DNA from: JAPLJU01 sp036725345
GTDB lineage: Bacteria; Desulfobacterota; Syntrophia; Syntrophales; UBA2192
DNA: 64,000 nucleotides
Direction: 5' to 3'
Assembly: GCA_036725345.1 (NCBI GenBank)
Contig: DAIMEJ010000001.1
Coordinates: 310,001-374,000 of the forward strand
Shown here: one piece after another, positions 44,428-51,950 of the stretch
Numbering within the stretch: the stretch's first letter is position 1
Layout of the letters: each line of letters opens with the position of its first letter
Made by a program: the position numbers and the translations under genes
Notes under the pieces: generated by a model
Database searches by the model: none
Told to the model about the DNA's origin: nothing
Seen by the model: only the letters and a program-made list of their open reading frames with translations

Positions 44428-44868
44428 TCATCCTTCTGCGTTTTTGCCGAACTTCACCGTGAAATGCTGAAGGACCCTCTTGAAGGACTCTATCTCCTGT
44501 TCCGAGAAGCCCGTCTTGATCTCCTCGTTGACCCGCCGGATGACGGCCTTGGCTTTCTCCAGTTCCCTGACGCCGGAGTCGGTGATGTCGATATTCAGGG
44601 TTCTCCGGTCATCGGGATTGGAATTTCGCCGGACAAAACCCGCCCTTTCCAGGCGGTCCACCAGACCCGTGAGGGTCGAATTGTCTATGGACAAAAGCTG
44701 ACTCATCTCGCTCATGGACTGCCCGCTTTTTTGCCTGAGGAGAAAGAGGATACCGGCTTGAGCGACGGTCACCTGGACATTCTCCTTCATCAGGACGTTC
44801 TTCATGTACGTCCTGAGTTTCTGCTGGGCCGTGAAGAGGAGATAAATCAGCCGATCGTTTCTATTCAT
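44428..44868 (-). CDS. MarR-family transcriptional regulator
   Basis: 146 residues. A winged helix-turn-helix of MarR type: VTVAQAGILFLLRQKSGQSM, SQLLSIDNSTLTGLVDRLE (recognition helix), AGFVRRNSNPDDRRTLNIDI (wing) and a dimerising C-terminal helix. It heads the operon with the divergent acyl-CoA dehydrogenase, MoxR and VWA genes. MarR proteins near acyl-CoA enzymes often respond to aromatic or acyl-CoA ligands, so autoregulation of this operon is likely (inference). Confidence 0.93.
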   Translation of the reverse strand: MNRNDRLIYLLFTAQQKLRTYMKNVLMKENVQVTVAQAGILFLLRQKSGQSMSEMSQLLSIDNSTLTGLVDRLERAGFVRRNSNPDDRRTLNIDITDSGVRELEKAKAVIRRVNEEIKTGFSEQEIESFKRVLQHFTVKFGKNAEG

Positions 44869-45004
44869 CTGAAAGGCTCCCGCACAATTTATTTGGCATA
44901 CAAAATATTATTTGTCAAAGGGTTTTACAGGGATGACACGACCCGGGGCCCGCTATCCGTTGAAAACGCAAATGAATTTCCGGATCCCGGCGCTCCAAAT
45001 GGAT

Positions 45005-45027
45005 GAAGCCCGCCTGAAGCGGGCTTC
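45005..45027. repeat. Inverted repeat between the MarR and ferritin-like genes
   Basis: GAAGCCCGC (45005-45013) and GCGGGCTTC (45019-45027), perfect 9-bp arms with a 5-base loop. It lies downstream of the ferritin-like gene and upstream of marR (both minus). There is no T run, so it is a weak terminator at best, or a processing site. Confidence 0.5.
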
Positions 45028-45085
45028 ACATGTGTTCTGATCCTTCTTTTTGAATATAAACAGCAAAAACGGTGATCTATTCGAT

Positions 45086-45508
45086 TTATTTCATCCCTTC
45101 GAGCAGTCCCTGGAAGGTGTCATGATGTTCTTCCTCGTCCTGGAGGATCTTCTTGAAGATCTGCGCCGTCGTGATATCCCCTTCCCTCTCGGCCAGCGCA
45201 ACGACCTGTCTGTAGAGCTTCACGGCTCCTTCCTCGTCCTTCAGGTCTCTCTTCAGCATTTCCTTCAACGTCTTTCCGACAAAAATGGGTTCGGGCTTCG
45301 TGGTGGGGATCCCCCCCAGGTAGAAAAGCCTTTCTGCAATTTCCTCGGCGTGCTTCATTTCCGCGATGGCAATCTTCTTGAGCTCGTCCTTGACGGCGTA
45401 ATGCGTCACGCCGGACCACTGGACGTGCTGCCACATGTACTGGATAGACACCTGTATTTCCCTCGCGATCGACTGGTTCATCATATCCAACAACTTCTTG
45501 CTAGCCAT
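45086..45508 (-). CDS. Ferritin-like di-iron protein (bacterioferritin family)
   Basis: 140 residues, a short four-helix bundle. The di-iron ligands are visible: Glu in REIQVSIQYMW, Glu-x-x-His in AEMKHAEEIAERLFYLGG, Glu in DEEGAVKLYRQ, and Glu/His in DEEEHHDTFQGL. The YLGG and IPTTKPEPIFVG segments are typical of bacterioferritin-like proteins; the short length and the Met near the helix A-B region leave haem binding open. A strong AAGGAGG site precedes the ATG, and a very good sigma-70-like promoter lies about 150 bases upstream. It probably stores iron or removes oxidants. Confidence 0.88.
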   Translation of the reverse strand: MASKKLLDMMNQSIAREIQVSIQYMWQHVQWSGVTHYAVKDELKKIAIAEMKHAEEIAERLFYLGGIPTTKPEPIFVGKTLKEMLKRDLKDEEGAVKLYRQVVALAEREGDITTAQIFKKILQDEEEHHDTFQGLLEGMK

Positions 45509-45659
45509 AAAAACCTCCTTTATGCATTTTCTTTATTGTTGTTTTAGCCCTTTGAAGGAAATCCTCCCGGATTTCATTGCACGTCCTTAAGGTCCAAAAA
45601 TTCAAAACCGATATTGCAGGGAACCACTCACGAACGCCCCGACGAAATTTCGATTGATT

Positions 45660-45688
45660 TTTATAAGCCAATCAAAACAAATAGTCAA
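45660..45688 (-). promoter_or_regulatory. Sigma-70-like promoter of the ferritin-like gene
   Basis: On the minus strand TTGACT (45683-45688), 17 bases, TATAAA (45660-45665). It implies a 5' leader of about 145 bases. A small dyad TCAATG-N5-CATTGA lies about 10 bases upstream of the -35 box and could be an operator. Confidence 0.6.
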
Positions 45689-45872
45689 TGCTTTTCAATG
45701 GGGAACATTGAGACATTTTCCCCGCCGGGCTCCATGAAAAAGGCTCTCGTGGCATCTTTTCCCTCGAGAACGAGTGGCTCTAATGGATCCGGGCCCGCCG
45801 AGCCTCTAAAGGGTCACGGGAAAGGGTACCGGTGAACCGGCCCTGATTCACCGTTGATAGAACATCATTCAA
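45689..45872. other. Gap between the ferritin promoter and the next terminator, no gene seen
   Basis: Part of a 446-base gene-free stretch (45509-45954). Apart from the ferritin promoter and the terminator at 45877, only the small dyad TCAATG/CATTGA near 45694-45710 and short GC-rich patches are seen. No credible reading frame with a ribosome site. Confidence 0.5.
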
Positions 45873-45876
45873 CAAA

Positions 45877-45908
45877 AGGGCCCCGAATCGACGCAAGATC
45901 GGGGCCCT
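45877..45908 (-). terminator. Rho-independent terminator of the desulforedoxin-H1 gene
   Basis: AGGGCCCCGA (45877-45886) and TCGGGGCCCT (45899-45908), perfect 10-bp arms; on the minus strand it is followed by TTTTGTT. It lies 46 bases beyond the stop of the Lys-rich protein. Confidence 0.8.
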
Positions 45909-45954
45909 CAACACTATGAACAGCGCATTCAATTATTCGTTCTTCAGTGCAGCA

Positions 45955-46230
45955 TCATTTTTTCTTCTTTGCTACTTTTTTCTTTGCGACTTTTTTCTTC
46001 GCTACTGTCTTTTTCACGACCTTCTTCTTGACTGCTTTTTTCGCCGGTTTTTTCTTCGCGACCTTCTTTGCACCCGCCTTTTTCTTCGCTTTCATTGCCG
46101 CCTTTCCTTTCTTCATTGGAATGTCGCAACAGATGATCTCCCCGACCGCGCAGTCGCACATCTCGTCCACCGCGACCACAAGGCCGCAAACGTCGCAGGT
46201 GAATGTACCACCTCTTCTTGCTTTAGCCAT
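45955..46230 (-). CDS. Desulforedoxin-like domain fused to a histone-H1-like Lys/Ala tail
   Basis: 91 residues. Residues 8-40 match a desulforedoxin/desulfoferrodoxin N-terminal iron site: Cys12-x-x-Cys15 (TCDVCGLVV) and adjacent Cys34-Cys35 (IICCDIPM), plus two extra Cys (MCDC). From residue 40 to the end the protein is almost only Lys, Ala and Val in a repeating AKKKVAKKK pattern, like histone H1/HC1 or AlgP tails that bind DNA. The protein would tether a redox-active iron (or zinc) site to nucleic acid (inference). It has an AAGGAGG site, its own promoter and a strong terminator, so it is probably well expressed. I know of no named family with this pair of parts. Confidence 0.8.
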   Translation of the reverse strand: MAKARRGGTFTCDVCGLVVAVDEMCDCAVGEIICCDIPMKKGKAAMKAKKKAGAKKVAKKKPAKKAVKKKVVKKTVAKKKVAKKKVAKKKK

Positions 46231-46269
46231 ACGGTCCTCCTTATGTCCCGTGATTGCCTGATAAAAAAA

Positions 46270-46298
46270 TTTTTAGCTGATATGAGATCACATTTCAA
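46270..46298 (-). promoter_or_regulatory. Sigma-70-like promoter of the desulforedoxin-H1 gene
   Basis: On the minus strand TTGAAA (46293-46298), 17 bases, TAAAAA (46270-46275), about 40 bases before the ATG. Confidence 0.45.
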
Positions 46299-46429
46299 GC
46301 ATTTTCTGCAAAAAATAATCTTTTTCGTTTTTCTCCCCGCGTTTCTTTTCGAGCGAAATATCTAACCGTCGTTTTGGGTCCGTCCATCCACACGCTGCGA
46401 AACGCAGTGCCGCGGCTGTTTCCGTGCAT

Positions 46430-46717
46430 CTATTTTTTGAAAAGAGACTCCAGTTTGCTTCGGGGATCGGATCGCACGACCGGCCCGGGCGGGTCGTGAG
46501 AGAAATCCCTGAACAGGAAATAACCGCAAAAGTTGCTGCGCTCTTTTTCAACGACCCTTTCGGCCTGCGGCTCCCGGCACTGGTTGTATGACCCGGGATC
46601 GTAAAACGAGCAGTTCCTGCAGCACCTGAGGTCGGCACCGCAGGAGGGGCATGTCTCCGCGCGACCAACCCTGTCCGTGATTCCCGGCTCTTTCCGGCAG
46701 CGATAACACCTTTTCAT
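46430..46717 (-). CDS. Cys-rich small zinc-ribbon-like protein
   Basis: 95 residues from the ATG at 46717 (GGAGCAGG site). Eight or more cysteines: CYRC near the start, CPSCGADLRCCRNC in the middle, then a conserved-looking block FYDPGSYNQCREPQAERVV and NFCGYFLF. The first two pairs look like a zinc ribbon. The second block recurs in short uncharacterised deltaproteobacterial proteins as far as I can recall, but no function is known. It lies 200 bases upstream of the desulforedoxin-H1 gene on the same strand. Confidence 0.7.
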   Translation of the reverse strand: MKRCYRCRKEPGITDRVGRAETCPSCGADLRCCRNCSFYDPGSYNQCREPQAERVVEKERSNFCGYFLFRDFSHDPPGPVVRSDPRSKLESLFKK

Positions 46718-46758
46718 TTGGCACCTGCTCCAGCGACACCGATGGGATGGCGTCCCGT

Positions 46759-46917
46759 TCAACGCGCTTTTTTCACGGGTGTTTTCAGGAGGAAGTCGTA
46801 TAAGAAATTTCTCATGGCCTCCCAGGAACGCCTGTCGGCCTTTTCATCATAGGCGGTCCCCCTGGTCTTGTCGTTTCCGGCGCCGGGGTTCGCAAAGCGG
46901 TGCACCGCACCCCGCCG
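46759..46917 (-). pseudogene. C-terminal remnant of a dienelactone hydrolase family gene
   Basis: About 50 codons on the minus strand read AVHRFANPGAGNDKTRG, then AYDEKADRRSWEAMRNFLYD, then FLLKTPVKKAR and a stop. This is the conserved C-terminus of dienelactone hydrolases, including the catalytic-His loop. In the same frame a stop codon lies just upstream (near 46921), and the nucleophile and Asp regions are absent. No start codon or ribosome site is suitable. The fragment abuts the promoter side of the alanine dehydrogenase gene, so the rest was probably lost by deletion. Confidence 0.7.
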
Positions 46918-47146
46918 ACTTCACGACCTGTCCGGCAATCCTCCTTCGAGACAGACTGCCGTCCTTCAACACTCCGAACCTTCGGGTTCCGGGACCTACG
47001 GAGGGAAAATAAAGTTCCCCTGTCCGTCTTGTCAATAAAAAATTTTCAATTTTGCCCTTTTGTTGTCCCGTGCGATTGTAGTAGATTGAACCATCGTTTC
47101 TGTGAGAAATCTTTCCGCATGTCGGATAAAGAAGGGGGTTCGCGAA

Positions 47147-48256
47147 ATGCGTATCGGCCTGCCCAGGGAGATCAAAGACAATGAATACCGGGTCGCCATG
47201 ACGCCCGGAGGCGTCCGCCAGCTTGTCGAATACGGCCACGGCGTTGTCGTCCAGTCCGGCGCGGGGCTGGGCAGTGGCTTTTCAGACGATCAGTACCGGT
47301 CTGCGGGGGCCGAGATCGTTCAGACGGCCGACGAAGCCTGGAAGACCGAATTGGTCGTCAAGGTGAAGGAACCGCAGCCGCAGGAATACGGGTTTCTCCA
47401 CTCGGCCCTGATACTATTTACTTATCTTCATCTTGCGGCGGAGAAGAACCTGACCCTGGAGATGATGAAGCGCGGGTCTACGGGTATCGCTTACGAAACG
47501 GTGGAACAGCCCAACGGGCAGCTGCCCCTGCTGAAGCCCATGAGTGAGGTCGCCGGCCGGCTCGCCGTTCAGATCGGCGCTCACTATCTCGAAAGGGTCA
47601 ACGGGGGAGCGGGCAAATTGATGGGGGGGGTGCCCGGCGTCGAGCCCGCGGCGGTCGCCATTATCGGCGCGGGGACGGTCGCCGCCAACGCGGCCCGTAT
47701 CGCCCTGGGTATGGAAGCGGAGGTCGTGGTCCTGGACGTGAACATCGATCGACTCGTTCATCTGGAAGAAACCCTCGAGGGTCGTCTGAAAACGCTGAGC
47801 TCCAATCCCCTGAACATCGCCGAGGCCGTGAGCCAGGCGGATCTCCTGATTGGGGCCGTCCTGCTCAAGGGGGCCCGGACCCCCCGGCTCGTGACACGCC
47901 CCATGATTAAGAGCATGAAACCCGGCAGCGTTGTCATCGATGTCTCGGTGGACCAGGGGGGGTGCGTGGAGACGATCCGGCCGACCACTCACTCGAACCC
48001 CGTCTATCTCGTCGACGGCATCATCCACTACGGCGTCACCAACATGCCCGGCGCCGTTCCCCGGACCAGCACCTATGCCCTCTCCAATGCCACACTGCCC
48101 TACATCGTCAGGCTCGCCAACGGGGGTCTCCGCAAGGCCGTCCAAGAAGATCACGCACTGGCTATGGGCGTGAATATCCACGCGGGCAAAATCACCTATG
48201 GAGCCGTCGCGGACGCCTTCGATTTCCCTTTCACGCCGCTAGACAGTCTTATTTAG
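47147..48256 (+). CDS. ald: Alanine dehydrogenase
   Basis: 369 residues from the ATG at 47147. MRIGLPREIKDNEYRVAMTP is the diagnostic N-terminus, with substrate residues including Arg15 and the Lys/His of KVKEPQPQEYGFL and FTYLHLAA. The Rossmann domain has IGAGTVAANAARIALGMEAE, and DVSVDQGGCVETIRPTTHSN with NMPGAVPRTSTYALSNATLP closes the enzyme. It interconverts L-alanine and pyruvate+ammonia with NAD. It is followed 18 bases later by an MFS transporter on the same strand, which may carry an amino acid or related acid (inference). Confidence 0.95.
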   Translation: MRIGLPREIKDNEYRVAMTPGGVRQLVEYGHGVVVQSGAGLGSGFSDDQYRSAGAEIVQTADEAWKTELVVKVKEPQPQEYGFLHSALILFTYLHLAAEKNLTLEMMKRGSTGIAYETVEQPNGQLPLLKPMSEVAGRLAVQIGAHYLERVNGGAGKLMGGVPGVEPAAVAIIGAGTVAANAARIALGMEAEVVVLDVNIDRLVHLEETLEGRLKTLSSNPLNIAEAVSQADLLIGAVLLKGARTPRLVTRPMIKSMKPGSVVIDVSVDQGGCVETIRPTTHSNPVYLVDGIIHYGVTNMPGAVPRTSTYALSNATLPYIVRLANGGLRKAVQEDHALAMGVNIHAGKITYGAVADAFDFPFTPLDSLI

Positions 48257-48274
48257 CCGGCGGGAACTCCCGGC

Positions 48275-49456
48275 ATGGGTTCACGGATGAGTCACCTCGG
48301 ATCTTCCTCGCGGAGCGAACTGAGCATTCCCATTTTTCTCGCATCGATCTTCTACTTCAACTTTTTGTCGAGGATCGTCCTGGGTCCGCTCATGCCTTCC
48401 ATCGAGGAGGATCTCGGCATCCGCCACGCCGAAGCCGGTTCGATCTTTTTCTCCATTTCCTTCGGGTACTGCGTGACGCTTCTGGGCTCAGGCTTTCTAT
48501 CGAAACGACTCACGCACAAACAGTTGATTGTGGCATCGGCCCTGGCCGTGGGTCTGTCCCTCACGGCCGTCGCCTGCAGCAGGACCCTGGAGGAAATGCA
48601 CCTGGCCCTTTTGTGCCTCGGCCTGTCAGCGGGTTTATACCTCCCTTCAGGCATGGCGGCCCTGACGCATTCAGTGCAGGCGAAAAACTGGGGGAAGGCC
48701 ATCGCTATCCACGAGCTTGCCCCGAACCTGGGTTTTATCACGGCACCCCTTATTGCCGAATTCATGATCACATCCTGCACCTGGAGAGATGTTCTCTCGA
48801 GGATCGGGCTCGTCTCAATTGTCGCAGGGGTGATCTTCGCCTTTTTCTGTAAAGGCGGCAGGTTTCGGGGGGAAAGCCCCCGTTTCAATCATTTTCGCAG
48901 TATTCTTTCAGGTTCGCACTTCTGGCTCATGGCGGCTCTCTTCAGCCTCGCAATCGGTTCCAGCATGGGGATTTTCAAGATGCTTCCCCTCTATCTGGTT
49001 GCAGAAAAAGGGGTGGACCGGAACTGGGCCAACACGCTGATCAGCCTGTCTAGGATTTCCACCGTCTTCATGGTCGTCGTGGCCGGCTGGGTCGCCGATC
49101 GTCTCGGGGCGAGAAAAGCCCTGGTCTTCGTGGTCTTCTTCAGCGGGGCGGCCACGGCCCTCATCGGTGTGGCCTCTCCGGTCTGGCTCGCGCCCGCCAT
49201 TTTTTTCCAATCGGCCATGATTGTCTGTTTCTTTCCCGTCGGATTCGCCGTCCTTTCAAGGCTGAGCCCGCCGTCCCTCAGAAACGTGACGATTTCCGTG
49301 ACGATCCTCATCGCCTACCTGTTGGGCGCGGGCGTTGTTCCCGCCGTGATCGGCCTGGCGGGGGAATACGGGTCCTTCTCCCCCGCCGTGTCACTGCTCG
49401 GGCTCTCCATGATGTTTTGCGTTATTTTTGTCCGCCGCCTGAAGCCCGATGCCTGA
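48275..49456 (+). CDS. Major facilitator superfamily transporter
   Basis: 393 residues, about 12 transmembrane helices (for example FLASIFYFNFLSRIVLGPLM and VFMVVVAGWVADRLGARKAL, the latter with the loop GWVADRLGARKA between helices). Helix 1-2 with LGPLMPSIEEDLGIRHAEAG is typical of MFS. The substrate is unknown. A start at 48287 is also possible. A shared bidirectional terminator follows. Confidence 0.88.
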   Translation: MGSRMSHLGSSSRSELSIPIFLASIFYFNFLSRIVLGPLMPSIEEDLGIRHAEAGSIFFSISFGYCVTLLGSGFLSKRLTHKQLIVASALAVGLSLTAVACSRTLEEMHLALLCLGLSAGLYLPSGMAALTHSVQAKNWGKAIAIHELAPNLGFITAPLIAEFMITSCTWRDVLSRIGLVSIVAGVIFAFFCKGGRFRGESPRFNHFRSILSGSHFWLMAALFSLAIGSSMGIFKMLPLYLVAEKGVDRNWANTLISLSRISTVFMVVVAGWVADRLGARKALVFVVFFSGAATALIGVASPVWLAPAIFFQSAMIVCFFPVGFAVLSRLSPPSLRNVTISVTILIAYLLGAGVVPAVIGLAGEYGSFSPAVSLLGLSMMFCVIFVRRLKPDA

Positions 49457-49486
49457 CGTTTCGTCAACAGTTGCCGATGCATAAAA

Positions 49487-49513
49487 AAAGCGGGACATCT
49501 CTCGTCCCGCTTT
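49487..49513. terminator. Bidirectional terminator between the MFS gene and its convergent neighbour
   Basis: AAAGCGGGAC (49487-49496) and GTCCCGCTTT (49504-49513), with A-rich left and T-rich right flanks, so it can stop transcription from both sides (MFS plus; unknown gene minus). Confidence 0.85.
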
Positions 49514-49539
49514 CTTGTCCGATGCCGGTCGAAGTACCG

Positions 49540-50340
49540 TCAATGCAGCTGCTGCCTCGGGAGCTCTCCAATCGGCACCCAATCGAACCAGCCGGAAAAC
49601 TGGAAGTACCTCGCCCACAGATTGATGACCAGAACATCGCCTTCGTGACTGTCCACCTCCACCGGCCCCACCAGGGAAATCAGTTCTTCCCCCCTGGCAA
49701 AGTACTTTGTGAATCTGTAGGGCTCCACATAATTGAGGCCGAACGTCTTTCCCATGGCCGTGAAATAGACATAGTTCATGATGTTGCAGGCGTCGTAGAT
49801 CCGCCCGGGCATCGTGTTTCGGATTTCGACGGCGAGCGTGGCGACGGCTCTGTCGTTCTGCGCCCCGATGGACCTCAACTGGATCGGCAACAGTTCCTGA
49901 TATTCCCGGTGAAGCCACTTTTCAATCATGATGTCCGAAGGCATCTTGGTGAGCTGGTAGAGCACGCTTTCGTACCAGAACATGACCAGGTTCATCAATT
50001 TTTCCGGTGGATACATTTGATAAAGCCGCCTGATGTCGGCCTCCATTTCGCCGGTATAACATCCCAGGGTTTTCTGGTTGGCCACGGGGATGAGTCTTTT
50101 CTCCTCCGGCGCGTTATAAAGCCGCAGAACGTGCCCGCATTCGTTGGCGATGACATGGTTAACCGATTCATCGTGATCCCTTTTGAAAAAGAGACGGTGA
50201 CGAGGCGTGTCCGCTCCGGCCATGGTAAGCATGGCAGGGACGGGCAGTTCCTCCTTTTCGACGAAATCGATGCCTTTTCCCGTCAATTCCGTCACGCGCC
50301 CCAGGATGGTCCGCACCCCCTGTACCAGTTGAAGTGTCAT
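49540..50340 (-). CDS. Unrecognised protein with a degenerate peptidase-like motif
   Basis: 266 residues from the ATG at 50340. The region VIANECGHVLRLYNAPEEKR resembles the zincin pattern of ImmA/IrrE-like proteins, but the first His of His-Glu-x-x-His is Asn, so a classical zinc site is doubtful. Other notable parts: MEADIRRLYQMYPPEKLMNL, FWYESVLYQLTKMPSDIMIE and NIMNYVYFTAMGKTFGLNYV. It is soluble by appearance. It converges with the MFS gene and is divergent from the nicotinate phosphoribosyltransferase gene. No family or function was recognised. Confidence 0.65.
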   Translation of the reverse strand: MTLQLVQGVRTILGRVTELTGKGIDFVEKEELPVPAMLTMAGADTPRHRLFFKRDHDESVNHVIANECGHVLRLYNAPEEKRLIPVANQKTLGCYTGEMEADIRRLYQMYPPEKLMNLVMFWYESVLYQLTKMPSDIMIEKWLHREYQELLPIQLRSIGAQNDRAVATLAVEIRNTMPGRIYDACNIMNYVYFTAMGKTFGLNYVEPYRFTKYFARGEELISLVGPVEVDSHEGDVLVINLWARYFQFSGWFDWVPIGELPRQQLH

Positions 50341-50565
50341 CACACGCCCTGGATGATGTAGAATGTGCTATCGCCGTCTTTCACTGTAGTGCGAACAGTT
50401 CTCTAATTCAAGCGATTATTCATCAGCGGGCATGCCGGGGCGGTCTTTTGGCGTCTCTCGACAGAGCTTTTTTCTTGAATATTACCGCCGGGATCATTTA
50501 TCCTTTGGCCGGTCCGGAAAAACGCCGTAATGGCCCCATCGTGACTTTTTAGAAGGAGACAGGCA

Positions 50566-51903
50566 TTGCATCCCAAAATCAGTCCCCTTTTGACAGATCT
50601 CTATCAGTTCACCATGCTTCAGGGCTACCTGGATCGGCAGATGCACGAGACCGCCGTATTCGAATTGTTCATTCGCACCCTGCCGGTTCAGCGGGGATTC
50701 TTCATGGCGGCGGGACTCGAATCGGTCATCGAATTTCTCGAAGACCTGAAATTTTCCGAAGAGGAGCTGAAATACCTCGCGTCGAGCGGCAGATTTTCAC
50801 AAAACGTCATCGGCTACCTCGCGAAACTCCGTTTCACGGGGGATCTGGATGCCATGCCCGAGGGCACCGTTTTCTTTCCCAACGAACCCATCCTCCGCAT
50901 CGCGGCTCCCATGCCGGTGGCACAGCTCATCGAAAGCCGGATCATCAACCTTCTGCATGTGCAGACGCTCCTGGCGAGCAAGGCCGCCCGTTGCTTTCTT
51001 GCCGCCGACGGCCGCGTCGGGCTCGTCGATTTCGGACTCCGGCGCGCTCACGGTGCGGAAGCCGGCCTCTACGCCGCCCGATCCTCCTATATCGCCGGGT
51101 TCGACGGCACCTCCACGGTGCTCGCGGAGCACCTCTACGGCATTCCCGCTTTCGGCACCATGGCCCACTCCTTCATCGAGGCTCATCAAGACGAGAAGGA
51201 GGCCTTTATCCATTTCGCGGAATCCAATCCGCAGATCGTCACCCTCCTGATCGACACCTACGACACCATCGCCGGCGCCGGAAAAGTCGTCGAAATCAAG
51301 AAACGGCTGGACCAGAAAGGAATCACCATCCGGGGAGTAAGGCTCGACAGCGGGGACCTGCTCGAACTGTCCGGAAAGGTCCGGGCCATCTTCGACCGGT
51401 CGGGCCTCGGGAATGTCCGCATCTTCGTCAGCGGCAATATCGACGAGTACGCGATACGCGATCTTCTCTCTGCCGGAGCGCCCATCAACGCTTTCGGCGT
51501 GGGGACAAAACTCGACACCTCGGCCGACATCCCCTATTTCGACTGCGCCTACAAACTCATGGAATACGCCGGGCAGCCCCGGCTCAAGAAATCAGAAGGA
51601 AAAGCCACCTGGCCCGGCCGTAAACAGGTCTACAGGCACTGCCGGGACGGCGAAATGGTCAGGGATATCCTGACCTTGGAAGGCGACCGCCAGGACGGTA
51701 CGCCTCTGATCAAACCCTTCATGAGGGGTGGACGGAGGATCGGAAGACCCGAGGGCTTGAAGGACATCCGGGGGCACGCTCTTCGTCAGATAGCCGCCCT
51801 CCCCGGGTACCTCAAGGCTCTTGAGCACACGCCCCCCTACTCCGTGGAGATTTCCCCCGGCCTCGAACAGCTGCGGGCGGAGGTTGAAAAAAAACTGGGC
51901 TGA
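50566..51903 (+). CDS. pncB: Nicotinate phosphoribosyltransferase
   Basis: 445 residues. The start is TTG at 50566 with a GGAG site eight bases upstream. Motifs: LLTDLYQFTMLQGYL, ELFIRTLPVQRGFFMAAGLE, GLVDFGLRRAHGAEAGLYAA, FDGTSTVLAEHLYGIPAFGT and GVRLDSGDLLELS with the ribosyl-binding Asp, then NAFGVGTKLDTS. It converts nicotinate and PRPP to nicotinate mononucleotide for NAD salvage. A weak start codon may keep expression low. The gene is monocistronic, divergent from the unknown gene. Confidence 0.95.
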   Translation: MHPKISPLLTDLYQFTMLQGYLDRQMHETAVFELFIRTLPVQRGFFMAAGLESVIEFLEDLKFSEEELKYLASSGRFSQNVIGYLAKLRFTGDLDAMPEGTVFFPNEPILRIAAPMPVAQLIESRIINLLHVQTLLASKAARCFLAADGRVGLVDFGLRRAHGAEAGLYAARSSYIAGFDGTSTVLAEHLYGIPAFGTMAHSFIEAHQDEKEAFIHFAESNPQIVTLLIDTYDTIAGAGKVVEIKKRLDQKGITIRGVRLDSGDLLELSGKVRAIFDRSGLGNVRIFVSGNIDEYAIRDLLSAGAPINAFGVGTKLDTSADIPYFDCAYKLMEYAGQPRLKKSEGKATWPGRKQVYRHCRDGEMVRDILTLEGDRQDGTPLIKPFMRGGRRIGRPEGLKDIRGHALRQIAALPGYLKALEHTPPYSVEISPGLEQLRAEVEKKLG

Positions 51904-51950
51904 AGTTCGAAACGAATCCTCCAGCCCCCTTGTCCCCGGCGGACCCCCGG

